Positions 34,384 to 43,415 of a stretch of DNA of 64,000 nucleotides are shown here, in pieces. Each line of letters opens with the position of its first letter. Position 1 is the first letter of the stretch. Location: the NCBI GenBank assembly GCA_022826755.1, contig JAJDUG010000007.1, positions 1 through 64,000 on the forward strand. Reading direction: 5' to 3'. The notes under the pieces are model-generated. The model was not told where the DNA came from. It ran no database searches and was given only the letters and a program-made list of their open reading frames with translations. Source of the DNA: Acidobacteriota bacterium (GTDB lineage: Bacteria > Acidobacteriota > Terriglobia > Versatilivoradales > Versatilivoraceae). A program made the position numbers and the translations under genes.

Positions 34384-34657
34384 AGAACATAAGGCCAGCC
34401 AATACCTCAAAACACCCCAGGATATCGCCGCCTATCTGAATGCGGCGATCGAAGAAATGGACGACGATCCCCGCTTGCTCATGAAGGCGTTTCGCAACGT
34501 TGCCGAGGCACAAGGCGGTGTGTCCGCGATTGCGCGGCAGGCAAGATTGGACCGAGTTGCGCTCTCCAGGGCGCTCTCCGGGCGAAGAAACCCTCGCCTT
34601 GACACGCTGGCGAAGTTGTCCGCCGCCTGCGGCATCAAACTTCGGTTTTCCGTGTAG
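34373..34657 (+). CDS. higA: HigA-like antitoxin (XRE helix-turn-helix)
   Basis: A 94-residue antitoxin of the addiction-module antidote group. The N-terminal part (YLKTPQDIAAYLNAAIEEMD) is the family signature, and the helix-turn-helix lies at residues 50-80 (GVSAIARQARLDRVALSRAL, then SGRRNPRLDTLAKLSAACGI). It should neutralise HigB and bind the palindrome at 34026-34045. AGGAG lies 9 nt before the ATG, inside the toxin gene, so toxin and antitoxin are coupled. No frameshift or missing residue is visible; the module looks intact. Confidence 0.9.
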   Translation: MPTKEHKASQYLKTPQDIAAYLNAAIEEMDDDPRLLMKAFRNVAEAQGGVSAIARQARLDRVALSRALSGRRNPRLDTLAKLSAACGIKLRFSV

Positions 34658-34706
34658 GGCCGATTGCCCTGCAGTATCAAGTCGTGCCCGTGGCGAATTA
34701 CCTCAG

Positions 34707-34759
34707 TCCCTTCGTGGCCCTTCGTCGTCCTTGGTGTTCCTTCGTGGATAACTCTTTAT
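34707..34759 (+). repeat. CTTCGTGG-type dispersed element, copy 3
   Basis: Four 9-10 bp units in a row (CCTTCGTGG, CCTTCGTCGT, CCTTGGTGTT, CCTTCGTGG), then ATAACTCTTT. It lies about 32 bp beyond the stop codon (34790) of the minus-strand oxidoreductase gene. Confidence 0.72.
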
Positions 34760-34789
34760 TTTCACACGATAAACGACGGCCTCACCCAT

Positions 34790-36022
34790 CTACCGGAACC
34801 AATCGTAGAGCAAACCCAGGGACCGATCCTCGAGCGGCAGGGAGACCCGGGCGCCGCCCTGGGCCGAGGACTGCTTGAGGGCGACTTCGACCTCGATGGC
34901 GGTGGCCACCCGACGGCCGGAATTCTTGGGTTCGTCCATTTCCCCGGCCAGGCACCTCATCAGGTCGTCCAGGCTGTAGACCGCCCCATATGGGGGGATG
35001 AACCGGGGCGCCGGCCAGGGCATCTCCACCATCTGCTTTCTGCCCGAAGGCGGGGTCACTTCCTGAAACAACTGCCAGCCGGGGCGGAAGCTGAACTGGA
35101 TTTCGCCCTTGGTCCCGCTGATCCGCACCCCCGGGGCTCCCTTCCGGAAGTGGACCACTTGCCCCTTCTCGGTCACCAGCATCCCCTGGCCGCCAAACTC
35201 GGTGCTGCCTCCGGGACGGCGCTCCGTGTCTCCCGTGCCGCTCACCCAGGCCGGCGGGCTGTCCAGGAAGTAGGACCAGTTCTGATGCTGGGCGCCGGGA
35301 CCTCTGGCTTCGATGGAGGTCACCTCGCCGATGGCGCCGCCGGTTACCAGCTCCTTGGCCTTGGCGAAAGAGGGGTGGGTGGTGGTGATGGCCCCGCAGG
35401 AAAGGGGGATCCCCCGGTCGGCGCAGACCTTCACCATGCGGTCCGCCTCCTCCAGGGTGAAGGCCATGGGCTTCTCGGTGAAGATGGCCTTGGCGCCGGC
35501 CTCGGCAGCCTTGACCGTCAGGAAGGCCCGACCCTTGGTGTTGGTGCAGACGGCCACGATATCCAGCGCCTCCTTCTCGTACATTTCCAGGGCGTCGGTA
35601 TAGAGGGCCTCGATGCCGTAGCGATCCCCGAAGATCTTCAGGCGGCTCAAATCCCGCTCGGCCCCGGCCACCAGCTCGACCTCGGGGCGGTCCCACAGAG
35701 CCTCGGCGTAGGAAGAGGGCAATCCCTCGTTGCCCGGGTGGTCATGGTGGTGGAACTTGCGATGGGCGTCCACCTCCGGGGTAATGCGCCTGGTGTCCTC
35801 CACCTTGTAGGCCGGATCCCACCAGGGGCCCTGGCGGTGCGAGCCGTCCCGTTTGGCGACGTCGTAGAGGACCCCCGTCCATCCCAGGCCGACCACCCCG
35901 GCTCGATACTTGGGCTTGGAGGTCTTCTTGGCCGCCGCAGGCGTCGCCGTTCCCAGAGTGAGGCCGGTCCCGGAGGCAGCCCCCAGGGCCAGGGCAGACC
36001 TCATGAAGTCGCGTCTAATCAT
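34790..36022 (-). CDS. Gfo/Idh/MocA oxidoreductase, copy 1 (Tat-exported)
   Basis: A 410-residue NAD(P)-dependent sugar oxidoreductase of the Gfo/Idh/MocA family. The start ATG 36022 (MIRRDFMRSALALGAASG) follows GGAGG and opens a twin-arginine-like signal, so the enzyme is probably exported with its cofactor bound, like Zymomonas Gfo. The Rossmann motif is RAGVVGLGWTGVLYD, and the family EKP motif appears as FTEKPMAFTLEEA. The first of three tandem minus-strand homologues, it is the most diverged of the three and uses different codons. It ends ..SLGLLYDWFR like the others. The substrate is probably a sugar or cyclitol, not determinable from sequence. Confidence 0.9.
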   Translation of the reverse strand: MIRRDFMRSALALGAASGTGLTLGTATPAAAKKTSKPKYRAGVVGLGWTGVLYDVAKRDGSHRQGPWWDPAYKVEDTRRITPEVDAHRKFHHHDHPGNEGLPSSYAEALWDRPEVELVAGAERDLSRLKIFGDRYGIEALYTDALEMYEKEALDIVAVCTNTKGRAFLTVKAAEAGAKAIFTEKPMAFTLEEADRMVKVCADRGIPLSCGAITTTHPSFAKAKELVTGGAIGEVTSIEARGPGAQHQNWSYFLDSPPAWVSGTGDTERRPGGSTEFGGQGMLVTEKGQVVHFRKGAPGVRISGTKGEIQFSFRPGWQLFQEVTPPSGRKQMVEMPWPAPRFIPPYGAVYSLDDLMRCLAGEMDEPKNSGRRVATAIEVEVALKQSSAQGGARVSLPLEDRSLGLLYDWFR

Positions 36023-36118
36023 GGTTGTCCTCCTTTGTTCCCGGTCCATGGTCCTTCCGGGCGAATGTCGGGAATGGGTACGATTGGTGTCCTGTATCCG
36101 AAACCCGCCTGGTAAGGA

Positions 36119-37351
36119 TTAACGGAACCAGTCGTAGGTCAGCCCCAGGCTGCGGTCCTCGAGCGGCAGTTGGATGCGCTCGCCGCCCCGGGCCGAGGAC
36201 TGCTTCATGGCCAATTCCGCCTCGAGAGCCGCCCTCACGATGCGTCCCGAGTTCTTGGGCTCCTTCATGCGGCCTTCCATGGTGGCGATCAGGTCGTCAA
36301 GGCACCAGGGGGTGCGCATGCTGCCCCACTGGGGATCGGGCCAGGGCATCTCCACCCGCCCCTTGCGTCCCGAGGGAGTGTCCACGTCCTGCCACAGGAT
36401 CCAGCGCTTGCCGTCGAAGACGATCTCCCCCGTGCTTCCCGAGATTTTGACGGTGGGGGCTCCGTCCCGAATGTGGACCACCGTGCCGTCCTTGGCCACG
36501 ATGATCCCCTGTCCCATGAACTCGCTGCTGCCGCGCTCCCGCCGGGGCTTGTCGCCGATGCCGCTCACCCAGTCCAGTTCGCTGTCCACGAAGTAGCACC
36601 AGTCCTGGTGCTGGGACAACAGGGGGACACGGGCTTCGATCGACCTGACCTCCCCGATGGCGCCGCCGGTGATCAGTTCCTTGGCCTTGCCGAAGGACGG
36701 ATGGGAGGTGGTGGTGGCGCCGCCCACCAGGGGCACGCCGGCCTTGGCGCAGGCGTTGACCATGTCGTCGGCCTCCTTCAGGGTGAAGGTCATGGGCTTG
36801 TCCACGAAGATCCCCTTCACACCCGCCTCCACCGCCTTGACCGTCAGAAAGGAGCGGCCCCTGGTGTTGGTGGCGATGGCCAGGATGTCCAGGTTCTCCT
36901 TTTCGTACATCTCCAGGGCGTCGGTGTAGAGGGCCTCGATGCCGTAGCGCTCGCCGAACATGGCCAGCCGCTTCTCGTCGCGGTCGGCGCCGGCCACCAG
37001 CTCCACCTCGGGCCGATCCCAGAGGGCCTCGGCGTAGGTGGCCACCAGTCCCTCCTTGCCGGGATGGTCGTGGTGGTGGAACTTGCGGTGGACGTCCAGC
37101 CAGTCGGGGGTGGGACGGTTGGCGCTTTCCAGGTCGTACTTGGGGTTCTTGTAGGACCCCCCGATGTTGTCGTAGTCCCGCGTGCCCATGTCGTAAAGCA
37201 CACCCATCCAGCCTAGACCTACCACGCCGCCTCGGTATTTCGCCTTTCCCTTCTTCTTGGGCAGGGCAGCCGGGGCCGCGCCCAGGGAAAGGCCGCTTGC
37301 CGAGACCGCTCCCAGGGTCACGGCCGACTTCATGAACTCACGTCGAATCAT
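36119..37351 (-). CDS. Gfo/Idh/MocA oxidoreductase, copy 2 (Tat-exported)
   Basis: A 410-residue paralog. Tat-like signal MIRREFMKSAVTLGAVSASG; Rossmann motif GGVVGLGWMGVLYDMGTRDY; catalytic-lysine motif as IFVDKPMTFTLKEADDM, where aspartate replaces the glutamate of the usual EKP, as in copy 3. The stretch encoding residues about 80-210 is nearly identical at DNA level to the same part of copy 3 (about 97 percent by eye over 400 bp), while both flanks differ far more. That pattern suggests gene conversion between tandem copies. It lies 112 bp downstream of copy 3 and may be co-transcribed with it. Confidence 0.9.
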   Translation of the reverse strand: MIRREFMKSAVTLGAVSASGLSLGAAPAALPKKKGKAKYRGGVVGLGWMGVLYDMGTRDYDNIGGSYKNPKYDLESANRPTPDWLDVHRKFHHHDHPGKEGLVATYAEALWDRPEVELVAGADRDEKRLAMFGERYGIEALYTDALEMYEKENLDILAIATNTRGRSFLTVKAVEAGVKGIFVDKPMTFTLKEADDMVNACAKAGVPLVGGATTTSHPSFGKAKELITGGAIGEVRSIEARVPLLSQHQDWCYFVDSELDWVSGIGDKPRRERGSSEFMGQGIIVAKDGTVVHIRDGAPTVKISGSTGEIVFDGKRWILWQDVDTPSGRKGRVEMPWPDPQWGSMRTPWCLDDLIATMEGRMKEPKNSGRIVRAALEAELAMKQSSARGGERIQLPLEDRSLGLTYDWFR

Positions 37352-37463
37352 CTTGGTTCTCCTTATCTGTTATTCATTGCAGATCGCGCCGACCGCGGGA
37401 ATGCGGACGGACTCGGCGCACGGCTTCCGATCAACCGATTCGGTGCGAGGGATGACCTTCTCC

Positions 37464-38696
37464 TCAACGGAACCAGTCGTAAGTCAAACCCAGGCTGCGG
37501 TCCTTCAGGGGCAGCTCGACCCGCTCGCCCCCTCGCGCCGAGGACTGCTTCAGACCGACCTCGGCTTCCAGGGCCACCGCCACCAGGCGGCCAGAGTTCT
37601 TGGGTTCCTTCATGCGGCCTTCCATGCAGGCGATCAGGTCGTCCAGGCAGTAGACGGTGCGCATGCTCAGGCCGAACTGAGGGTCGGGCCAGGGCATCCG
37701 GACCCGCCGCTTGCCCGCGGGTGTCTCGCTGTCCTGCCACAGCCGCCAGTAATGCCGAGACCTGTCGAAACTCATCTCACCCTTGCTGCCGGAGATTGTC
37801 ACCATGGGCGCACCGGCCCGGATGTGGACGACCGTGCCGTCCTTGGCCACGATGATCCCCTGTCCCGTGAACTCGCTGCTGCCGCGCTCCCGGCGGGGCT
37901 TGTCTCCGGTGCCGCTGACCCAGGCCAGCTCGCTCTCCACGAAGTAGCTCCAGTCCTGGTGCTGGGACGAAATGGGTGCTTGCGCTTCAATGGAGATGAC
38001 GTCTCCAATGGCGCCGCTCGCGATCAGCTCCTTGGCCTTGCCGAAAGATGGATGGGACACGGTGGTGGCGCCGCCCACCAGGGGCACGCCGGCCTTGGCG
38101 CAGGCATTGACCATGTCGTCGGCCTCCTTCAGGGTGAAGGTCATGGGCTTGTCCACGAAGATCCCCTTCACACCCGCCTCCACCGCCTTGACCGTCAGGA
38201 AGGAGCGGCCCCTGGTGTTGGTGGCGATAGCCAGGATGTCCAGGTTCTCCTTCTCGTACATCTCCAGCGCGTCGGTGTAGAGGGCCTCGATGCCGTAGCG
38301 CTCGCCGAACATGGCCAGGCGCTTCTTGTCCCGGTCGGCGCCGGCCACCAGCTCCACCTCGGGCCGGTCCCAGAGGGCTTCGGCGTAGGTGGCCACCAGT
38401 CCCTCCTTGCCGGGGTGGTCGTGATGGTGGAACTTGCGGTGGACGTCCAGCCAGTCGGGGGTGGGGCGGTTGCCGCTCTCCAGGTCGTACTTGGGGGTCT
38501 TGTAGGATCCCAGGATGTTCTCGTAATCGCGCGTGCCCATGTCGTAGAGCACGCCCATCCAGCCCAGGCCCACCACGCCACCTCGATACTTGGCCTTCCT
38601 GGTTGTCTTGACAGTGGCCGCGGCGGTCGACACCCCACCCAGACTAGCAGCCGTCCCGGCCGCCAGGGCCGACTTCATGAACTCGCGTCTGATCAC
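37464..38696 (-). CDS. Gfo/Idh/MocA oxidoreductase, copy 3 (Tat-exported)
   Basis: A 410-residue paralog, first of the three in transcription order. Tat-like signal MIRREFMKSALAAGTAASLG; Rossmann motif GGVVGLGWMGVLYDMGTRDY; FVDKPMTFTLKEADDM carries the catalytic lysine. The substrate-side domain ends with SARGGERVELPLKDRSLGLT and the common YDWFR. It is very similar to copy 2 in its first half and distinct in the C-terminal domain, so the two may share cofactor use but differ in substrate. It follows the CehA-like gene by 113 bp on the same strand. Confidence 0.9.
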   Translation of the reverse strand: MIRREFMKSALAAGTAASLGGVSTAAATVKTTRKAKYRGGVVGLGWMGVLYDMGTRDYENILGSYKTPKYDLESGNRPTPDWLDVHRKFHHHDHPGKEGLVATYAEALWDRPEVELVAGADRDKKRLAMFGERYGIEALYTDALEMYEKENLDILAIATNTRGRSFLTVKAVEAGVKGIFVDKPMTFTLKEADDMVNACAKAGVPLVGGATTVSHPSFGKAKELIASGAIGDVISIEAQAPISSQHQDWSYFVESELAWVSGTGDKPRRERGSSEFTGQGIIVAKDGTVVHIRAGAPMVTISGSKGEMSFDRSRHYWRLWQDSETPAGKRRVRMPWPDPQFGLSMRTVYCLDDLIACMEGRMKEPKNSGRLVAVALEAEVGLKQSSARGGERVELPLKDRSLGLTYDWFR

Positions 38697-38809
38697 GAAA
38701 AACCTCTCTGCTTAGGGGCCATTCCGCGTCCGGGCCGAAATCCTTCGTCCTTCCTGCCCGGGCGAGGCTTCCCCAGCCTGCTTGCCCGGCAGTCACGGAC
38801 TGCCGGCAG

Positions 38810-40960
38810 TCACCGCTCCGCCTCGGCTTCGATCTTTCGGTACACCTGCTGTCCCTTTCGGAACAGTTGAAACATGGCCTCCTTGTCGGCCGAATCCCTG
38901 AAAACCCCCCGGGTCTCGAGTCTGTGGATCATCTGGTCGATTTGGCGGACGAAGAAGGCGGCCGACTCCCGGATAGCGATCTTCCTGTCTCCCCGGTAAC
39001 AATACACGGGACCGCTGTGAGCGTAAAGAGACGTATCGTTGGGAATCAGCTTGTGGGGTCCGCCATAGACCCGCACCGCCACCCAGGCGCTGTCGGAGAT
39101 CTCCATTTCCCGATTCAGGCGAATGAGCTTCCCGCCCTCTTCGGCCTCTTGACTGGCCGTGACCCGGCCGTTGACGATCAGGTCCATGCGGGTCATGGGC
39201 ACGTGGGAGACGGCCTCGGCCTCTATCTCCAACGACAGGCTCCCTGCCTCCCAGCGGATTTCCTCTCCGGCTTCCTTTCCATTGACCCGGAACTTCAGCA
39301 GCGGACCGTTGGTGGCGAAGCTGCGCCCCTCGCGGTAGGCCTTGAGCCAGCCCTCGTAGGTGAGGGGGGAACCGGACCGGACGTAGATCCGCCCGGCGCC
39401 TGCGATCAGGTGGTAGGGCGTGTTCAGGAAGGCATCGGTTCCCGCCGAGATGGGGCACTGAAAGCCGCAGTTGAGCAACTGGTACCAGTGTTCGGTGTTG
39501 GTGTCCTCGTTGCGCTGGCACATCACGTCGATGGTGTCGGCGGCCCCCAGCGCGATATCCACGGGGTATTGGGAAGGCAGGCCGGGATGCACGTAGGTGA
39601 CGAACGCCCCCTGGGCCTTGGCCGCCAGACCCATCCGGTAGTTGGGAGGATAGTCGAAGGGGAGGGGAGTCCCGGGCCAGCCCACGTAGGCCGGCTGAAC
39701 CAGCGTTTTCAAGCCCAGGTAGCCCACGTGGTTGTTGACGTCCCCGGCCCTCATCTCCTGGTTCCAGTAGAGGATGGTATTTTCCTCGGAGAGGCGATGG
39801 GGCCGCCCCTGGAAATACTGCCGGTCGTTGATGTGGGAGGAGACGTCGTTGCAGACCAGCAGGTGGGGAAGGTTGAGGTCTTCGGCCTTGGCGATGAGGA
39901 GGACGTCGGCGGGCCGCATGAGACGATCGTCGTAGACGTTGGGGTGGATGTGGGTGTCTCCGGAGAACCAGCCCTGCCGGCGCAGGTCGAACGGCTTTTG
40001 CAGCCGGATTTCCGCTTTGCTGGAACCACCGGGCGCGATGGCAACCGCCTGGGAGACCGGCTGGTATTCGAAGCCCTTCACCACCTCCAGGGTGGCTTCC
40101 CCGGGAGGCAGGTCGACCTGGAAATCCCCGCCGCTGTAGAAGTAGTAGTCCCCGCCGAAGGCCTGCCCGTAGTCGGCGTTGGATACCCGCGCCAGCGCCT
40201 CCGCCGGCCGGTAGGCCCGCCCGTCGGAACCGGTGAGGTAGATCCGGGCCGGCGTCACCGAGCCCTCCTCATCCAGCACCCGCACCTTCAGCCGGCCCGC
40301 CCGGACCGCCGAAACCTCCAGCGGGATGGGCCTGGCCTTGCCTTTGACTTGCACTTCCAGGCTGGGCACTGCCTCCGATCCGACGTCCGTGCGCAATGTC
40401 AAGTAGGTGCCCGCCGCTCGTCCGGGCTTTAGACGGAAAGTGCTAGTCTCCGTTCCCTTCCAACTGGTCGTTATAAGGGTGATTGCCAGAGTGGAAGAGT
40501 CACCGTTTCGCAGCACCACCGGAAGCGGAGAGGGCTTGCCTTGCAGCAGGCGCAATTCCCGCGGCCCCTGGATCACCTCGATGTCGTCCCCAACCTGGAT
40601 CCTGACCAGTTGGGGGCTGCGCAACGACCAGTAGCCGTCGCCGGCCATGCGGCCGGCCTCGGCCAGGGTCGGAGTCCTGGCTTCGCCACCCAACGCGGTC
40701 TGCTTGTAGATTTCCGACTTGAGCCATCGTTGCGCCTTGATCACGGAGGGACGGTCGGTGCCCTTCCACTGCAGGAGCCGAATGGAAAACTCCGCCAGGT
40801 TGGCGAAGCGGTCGGCCACCTGCCGGTCCCGGGCGAACCGGGCGATCTGGGGTATCTGGGTCATGGGGACTTCCGGGGGCGGTTGCCCCCAAAGCGCGGG
40901 GCCGCCGCACCAGCAGAGCAGCAGGAAAAGGATCGTCCCCCGTTTTGCAAACGCACACAT
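38810..40960 (-). CDS. CehA/McbA-type metallohydrolase (PHP-like), secreted
   Basis: A large exported protein of about 716 aa. The ATG at 40960 (MCAFAKRGTILFLLLCWC) follows GAGGAG and opens a signal peptide, and a longer upstream frame lacks a ribosome site. Residues about 30-330 are beta-rich, including a Cna/carboxypeptidase-regulatory-like segment (RVLDEEGSVTPARIYLTGSD). The PHP-like catalytic domain begins WFSGDTHIHPNVYDD (HxH motif, about residue 340) and continues with FVTYVHPGLPS and CPISAGTDAFL, which carry further metal-ligand candidates. The CehA/McbA family includes carbaryl hydrolase, but many members sit in sugar-degradation loci. Here it heads the run of Gfo/Idh/MocA genes. The substrate is unknown. 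Confidence 0.85.
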   Translation of the reverse strand: MCAFAKRGTILFLLLCWCGGPALWGQPPPEVPMTQIPQIARFARDRQVADRFANLAEFSIRLLQWKGTDRPSVIKAQRWLKSEIYKQTALGGEARTPTLAEAGRMAGDGYWSLRSPQLVRIQVGDDIEVIQGPRELRLLQGKPSPLPVVLRNGDSSTLAITLITTSWKGTETSTFRLKPGRAAGTYLTLRTDVGSEAVPSLEVQVKGKARPIPLEVSAVRAGRLKVRVLDEEGSVTPARIYLTGSDGRAYRPAEALARVSNADYGQAFGGDYYFYSGGDFQVDLPPGEATLEVVKGFEYQPVSQAVAIAPGGSSKAEIRLQKPFDLRRQGWFSGDTHIHPNVYDDRLMRPADVLLIAKAEDLNLPHLLVCNDVSSHINDRQYFQGRPHRLSEENTILYWNQEMRAGDVNNHVGYLGLKTLVQPAYVGWPGTPLPFDYPPNYRMGLAAKAQGAFVTYVHPGLPSQYPVDIALGAADTIDVMCQRNEDTNTEHWYQLLNCGFQCPISAGTDAFLNTPYHLIAGAGRIYVRSGSPLTYEGWLKAYREGRSFATNGPLLKFRVNGKEAGEEIRWEAGSLSLEIEAEAVSHVPMTRMDLIVNGRVTASQEAEEGGKLIRLNREMEISDSAWVAVRVYGGPHKLIPNDTSLYAHSGPVYCYRGDRKIAIRESAAFFVRQIDQMIHRLETRGVFRDSADKEAMFQLFRKGQQVYRKIEAEAER

Positions 40961-41088
40961 GCTGTCTGCTCCTCTCGCTAAATTCCCCTCACCTGGATTT
41001 CTCGCCAAAGGCAGCTCACGTCGGGTCCATGAATCTCTTGACATGTTCCTGTGCGACCATTGGCGGAACCTCCTGAGCCGTCTCCAAC

Positions 41089-41130
41089 CCCTTGGTGGCC
41101 CTTCGTCGTCCTTCGTGGACTCCTCTTGGG
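41089..41130 (+). repeat. CTTCGTGG-type dispersed element, copy 4
   Basis: CCCTTGGTGGCCCTTCGTCG followed by TCCTTCGTGGACTCCTCTTG. It ends about 10 bp from the stop codon (41140) of the minus-strand gene, in its 3' flank. Confidence 0.7.
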
Positions 41131-41139
41131 AAATGCTGG

Positions 41140-42837
41140 CTAGGCGCGCGGCCTGGAAATCGCCGCTGGGCCGAGATCGGTATCCTCGCTGCTGCGGTAG
41201 TAGTTTCGGCCCATCAGATAGCGGGTTTCAATCTCGATGTCGCGGAGTTGCAGCGGGGGAGTGATGTCGGGGTCCCGCTTGTTGAGGGTGACCTCGATGG
41301 TGTTTTTACCCTGCTTGGGCCAGTTGTCCCGTTCCAGCCGGTAGATGTACCAGTAGCTGTTGTTGACCCTGAAGCGGGGCGCATGCATTCGATAGAGGTG
41401 ATTGATCTTGCGCGCCTGGGATTGGGGCAGCTCGGTCCCGTTGAGCTTGAAGGTCACTTGATCGAGCTCGGTGCTGTCGGCCAGGCGAATTCGCAACAGA
41501 ACCTCGTGAACCCGCTTCTGCTTGTCCCAGTAAGGCAGGTCGTCGGCGATGGGCAGTTCGAACTTGACGGGCCGGTGTTCCTTCAGCTCGACAGGGAGGG
41601 GAGCCGTTTGCGTCGGAGGCCTGCTTCGAGTCTGATCGGCCGTGGGGACCATGTAGAACTTGTCCTTGGGGGCCATGAGCTTGGGATAGGCGACCTCCCT
41701 CAACTGCTCGTAGAAGGGAGCCTGGTAGGGCCAGTTGGTGCCGGCGAACCACTGGCCGAGGTAGAGGCCGTCGACTCCCTGGGCCCAGTAGTTGCAGGCC
41801 ACGCCGCGGATCATCTCGATGGTGCCGCCGCTCACGCGGTCCGATTTCAGGATGGCGTTGGTGCCGGCGTGAATGCGGCAGGAGGTGCCCTTGGCAATCT
41901 CGAGCAGGGGCCGGAAGTCCGCCAGGTTGTCGATCTTCTGGTAGTAGTTCTGGCCGTTGATCACGTCCACGATGCCCTGGCGGATCCACTCCGGCACATC
42001 CAGCCCCAACGAGCGGGCCCACTCGATGTTGGCGGGGACCAGAACCGCCAGTTCGCGATTCTTCCCGCTGGCCTTGACGGCCTTATGCACTCGCTTGACC
42101 CAGGCGGTCATGGTTTCCAGTCCGGCTTCCACTTCCTTGGGGTGGAAGAAATAGTGGTGGCCGAACCACAACTCGAACCCATCGATGGGGTAGTTCTTCA
42201 GCACTTCCTCGATGAGCGCGAAACGCTCGTCCTGCACTTCCCGGTGTTTGAAGTCCAGTTGCCTCGACCCGGTGAAGCTCTCGTCCAGGTCGCCCCCGGC
42301 TCCAATTTCCAGGTGCCGGTTTTCCCAGGTGAAATTGGCCGCGCGAACGTCCCGGTGGCGGTCCGCTCCCCGCCCCCGGTTGAGCAGCAAAGACGGGTAA
42401 AGCATCAGTCCGTTGGCCCGGGCGTGGTCGCACACGATGCGCAAGGGGTCCCGTCCCGATTCCAGCATCATCTTGGCGTTCTGGTGGGCCCGGCGAAAGA
42501 TCAGGTGGGGCCACTTCTTGACCGGATCTCCCCACAGCTCTCCCACCTCGGTCTTGTGAAGAACCGTGCGCCCGTCGCCCAGACCGAACACCAGGGTGTC
42601 GACCGGAGTTCCCAGCACTTCATCCACCGCGGCTTCGAACTGCTCCTTCTCCATGGGAGGTTCGTACATGTAGATGGCCGGATGGCGAGCGTCGTTATAG
42701 AACATGATCCGGGGCTTCTTCTTGCCCCCGTGGCCGCCGGCTCCGGGGGCCGGCCGTCCCGCGCCCGATGCCGCCGGGATGGTTGCCGAGGTCAGACCGG
42801 CAGCCAGGGCTGTTTTCATGAATTGGCGTCTGATCAT
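41140..42837 (-). CDS. Tat-exported uncharacterised protein, family copy 3
   Basis: A 565-residue homologue of the proteins at 24304 and 26082. The start ATG 42837 (MIRRQFMKTALAAGLTSA) follows AGGAG and opens a Tat-like signal. Shared blocks are PRIMFYNDARHPAIYMYEPP, HLIFRRAHQNAKMMLESG, GFELWFGHHYFFHPKEVE and WAQGVDGLYLGQWFAG. The C-terminal beta-sandwich is also kept (VTFKLNGTELPQSQARKINH). Its position next to the Gfo/Idh/MocA genes and the CehA-like hydrolase, 15 kb from the other two, supports a joint role in breaking down one class of glycan. No active site is assigned. Confidence 0.8.
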   Translation of the reverse strand: MIRRQFMKTALAAGLTSATIPAASGAGRPAPGAGGHGGKKKPRIMFYNDARHPAIYMYEPPMEKEQFEAAVDEVLGTPVDTLVFGLGDGRTVLHKTEVGELWGDPVKKWPHLIFRRAHQNAKMMLESGRDPLRIVCDHARANGLMLYPSLLLNRGRGADRHRDVRAANFTWENRHLEIGAGGDLDESFTGSRQLDFKHREVQDERFALIEEVLKNYPIDGFELWFGHHYFFHPKEVEAGLETMTAWVKRVHKAVKASGKNRELAVLVPANIEWARSLGLDVPEWIRQGIVDVINGQNYYQKIDNLADFRPLLEIAKGTSCRIHAGTNAILKSDRVSGGTIEMIRGVACNYWAQGVDGLYLGQWFAGTNWPYQAPFYEQLREVAYPKLMAPKDKFYMVPTADQTRSRPPTQTAPLPVELKEHRPVKFELPIADDLPYWDKQKRVHEVLLRIRLADSTELDQVTFKLNGTELPQSQARKINHLYRMHAPRFRVNNSYWYIYRLERDNWPKQGKNTIEVTLNKRDPDITPPLQLRDIEIETRYLMGRNYYRSSEDTDLGPAAISRPRA

Positions 42838-43117
42838 CGCGAGTCTCCTTGCACGGAGCGGACCCGAAGCCACGAGGTTGGGGCAAGGGGCTTCCAGTTA
42901 AGGCTGTCAGCGCGGCTTCCCGGTCCACAGAGGTTTTGAGGGATGTGCAGGATATCATGAACCCCTCTTGCCGGGAGACTTTTGGCTCCGGGTTTCGTCC
43001 CGCTTTTTGCCGACAATCTACAACCGGAATTCGCAAACCTTGACCCATCCGTCAATGTCGTTTCGGTGCAGGAAATCTAGTCGTATACTTATGTCCATTC
43101 TGGTAAGGAGAAGTGAG

Positions 43118-43415
43118 ATGAAGACCATTGAAGCTGCAGAGTTCAAGCAACAGTGCTTGTCGTCGTTGGACCGGCTTGACGCAGATGGCTTGATCGTCAC
43201 CAGGCACGGCAAGCCGGTCGCGCGCGTAGTACCTTTCTGGCCGGCAGCATGATGACCGGCAGTGCGCCGACCTGATCGGTAGTCTGCGACACAAGATCAG
43301 GATTCGGGGAGATATCATGGCGACTGGCCTCGGCCCAAAGACAACTGACGGGCCGGAGACGAACCCATCCAAGCCCGGGCAACCGGCGGAAACTCCGGAG
43401 GAGCAGAAAGCATGA
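43118..43415 (+). pseudogene. Frameshifted phd/yefM-type antitoxin
   Basis: The frame opens MKTIEAAEFKQQCLSSLDRL with AAGGAG before the ATG, then IVTRHGKPVARVVPF, an ordinary Phd/YefM N-terminus, but stops at 43252 after 44 codons. The missing half continues in another frame: ADLIGSLRHKIRIRGDIMAT is the typical Phd C-terminal motif. A one- or two-base indel near 43240-43250 explains this. The shifted frame ends at 43415, overlapping the ATG of the oxidoreductase gene. No partner toxin follows, so the module is dead. Confidence 0.72.
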
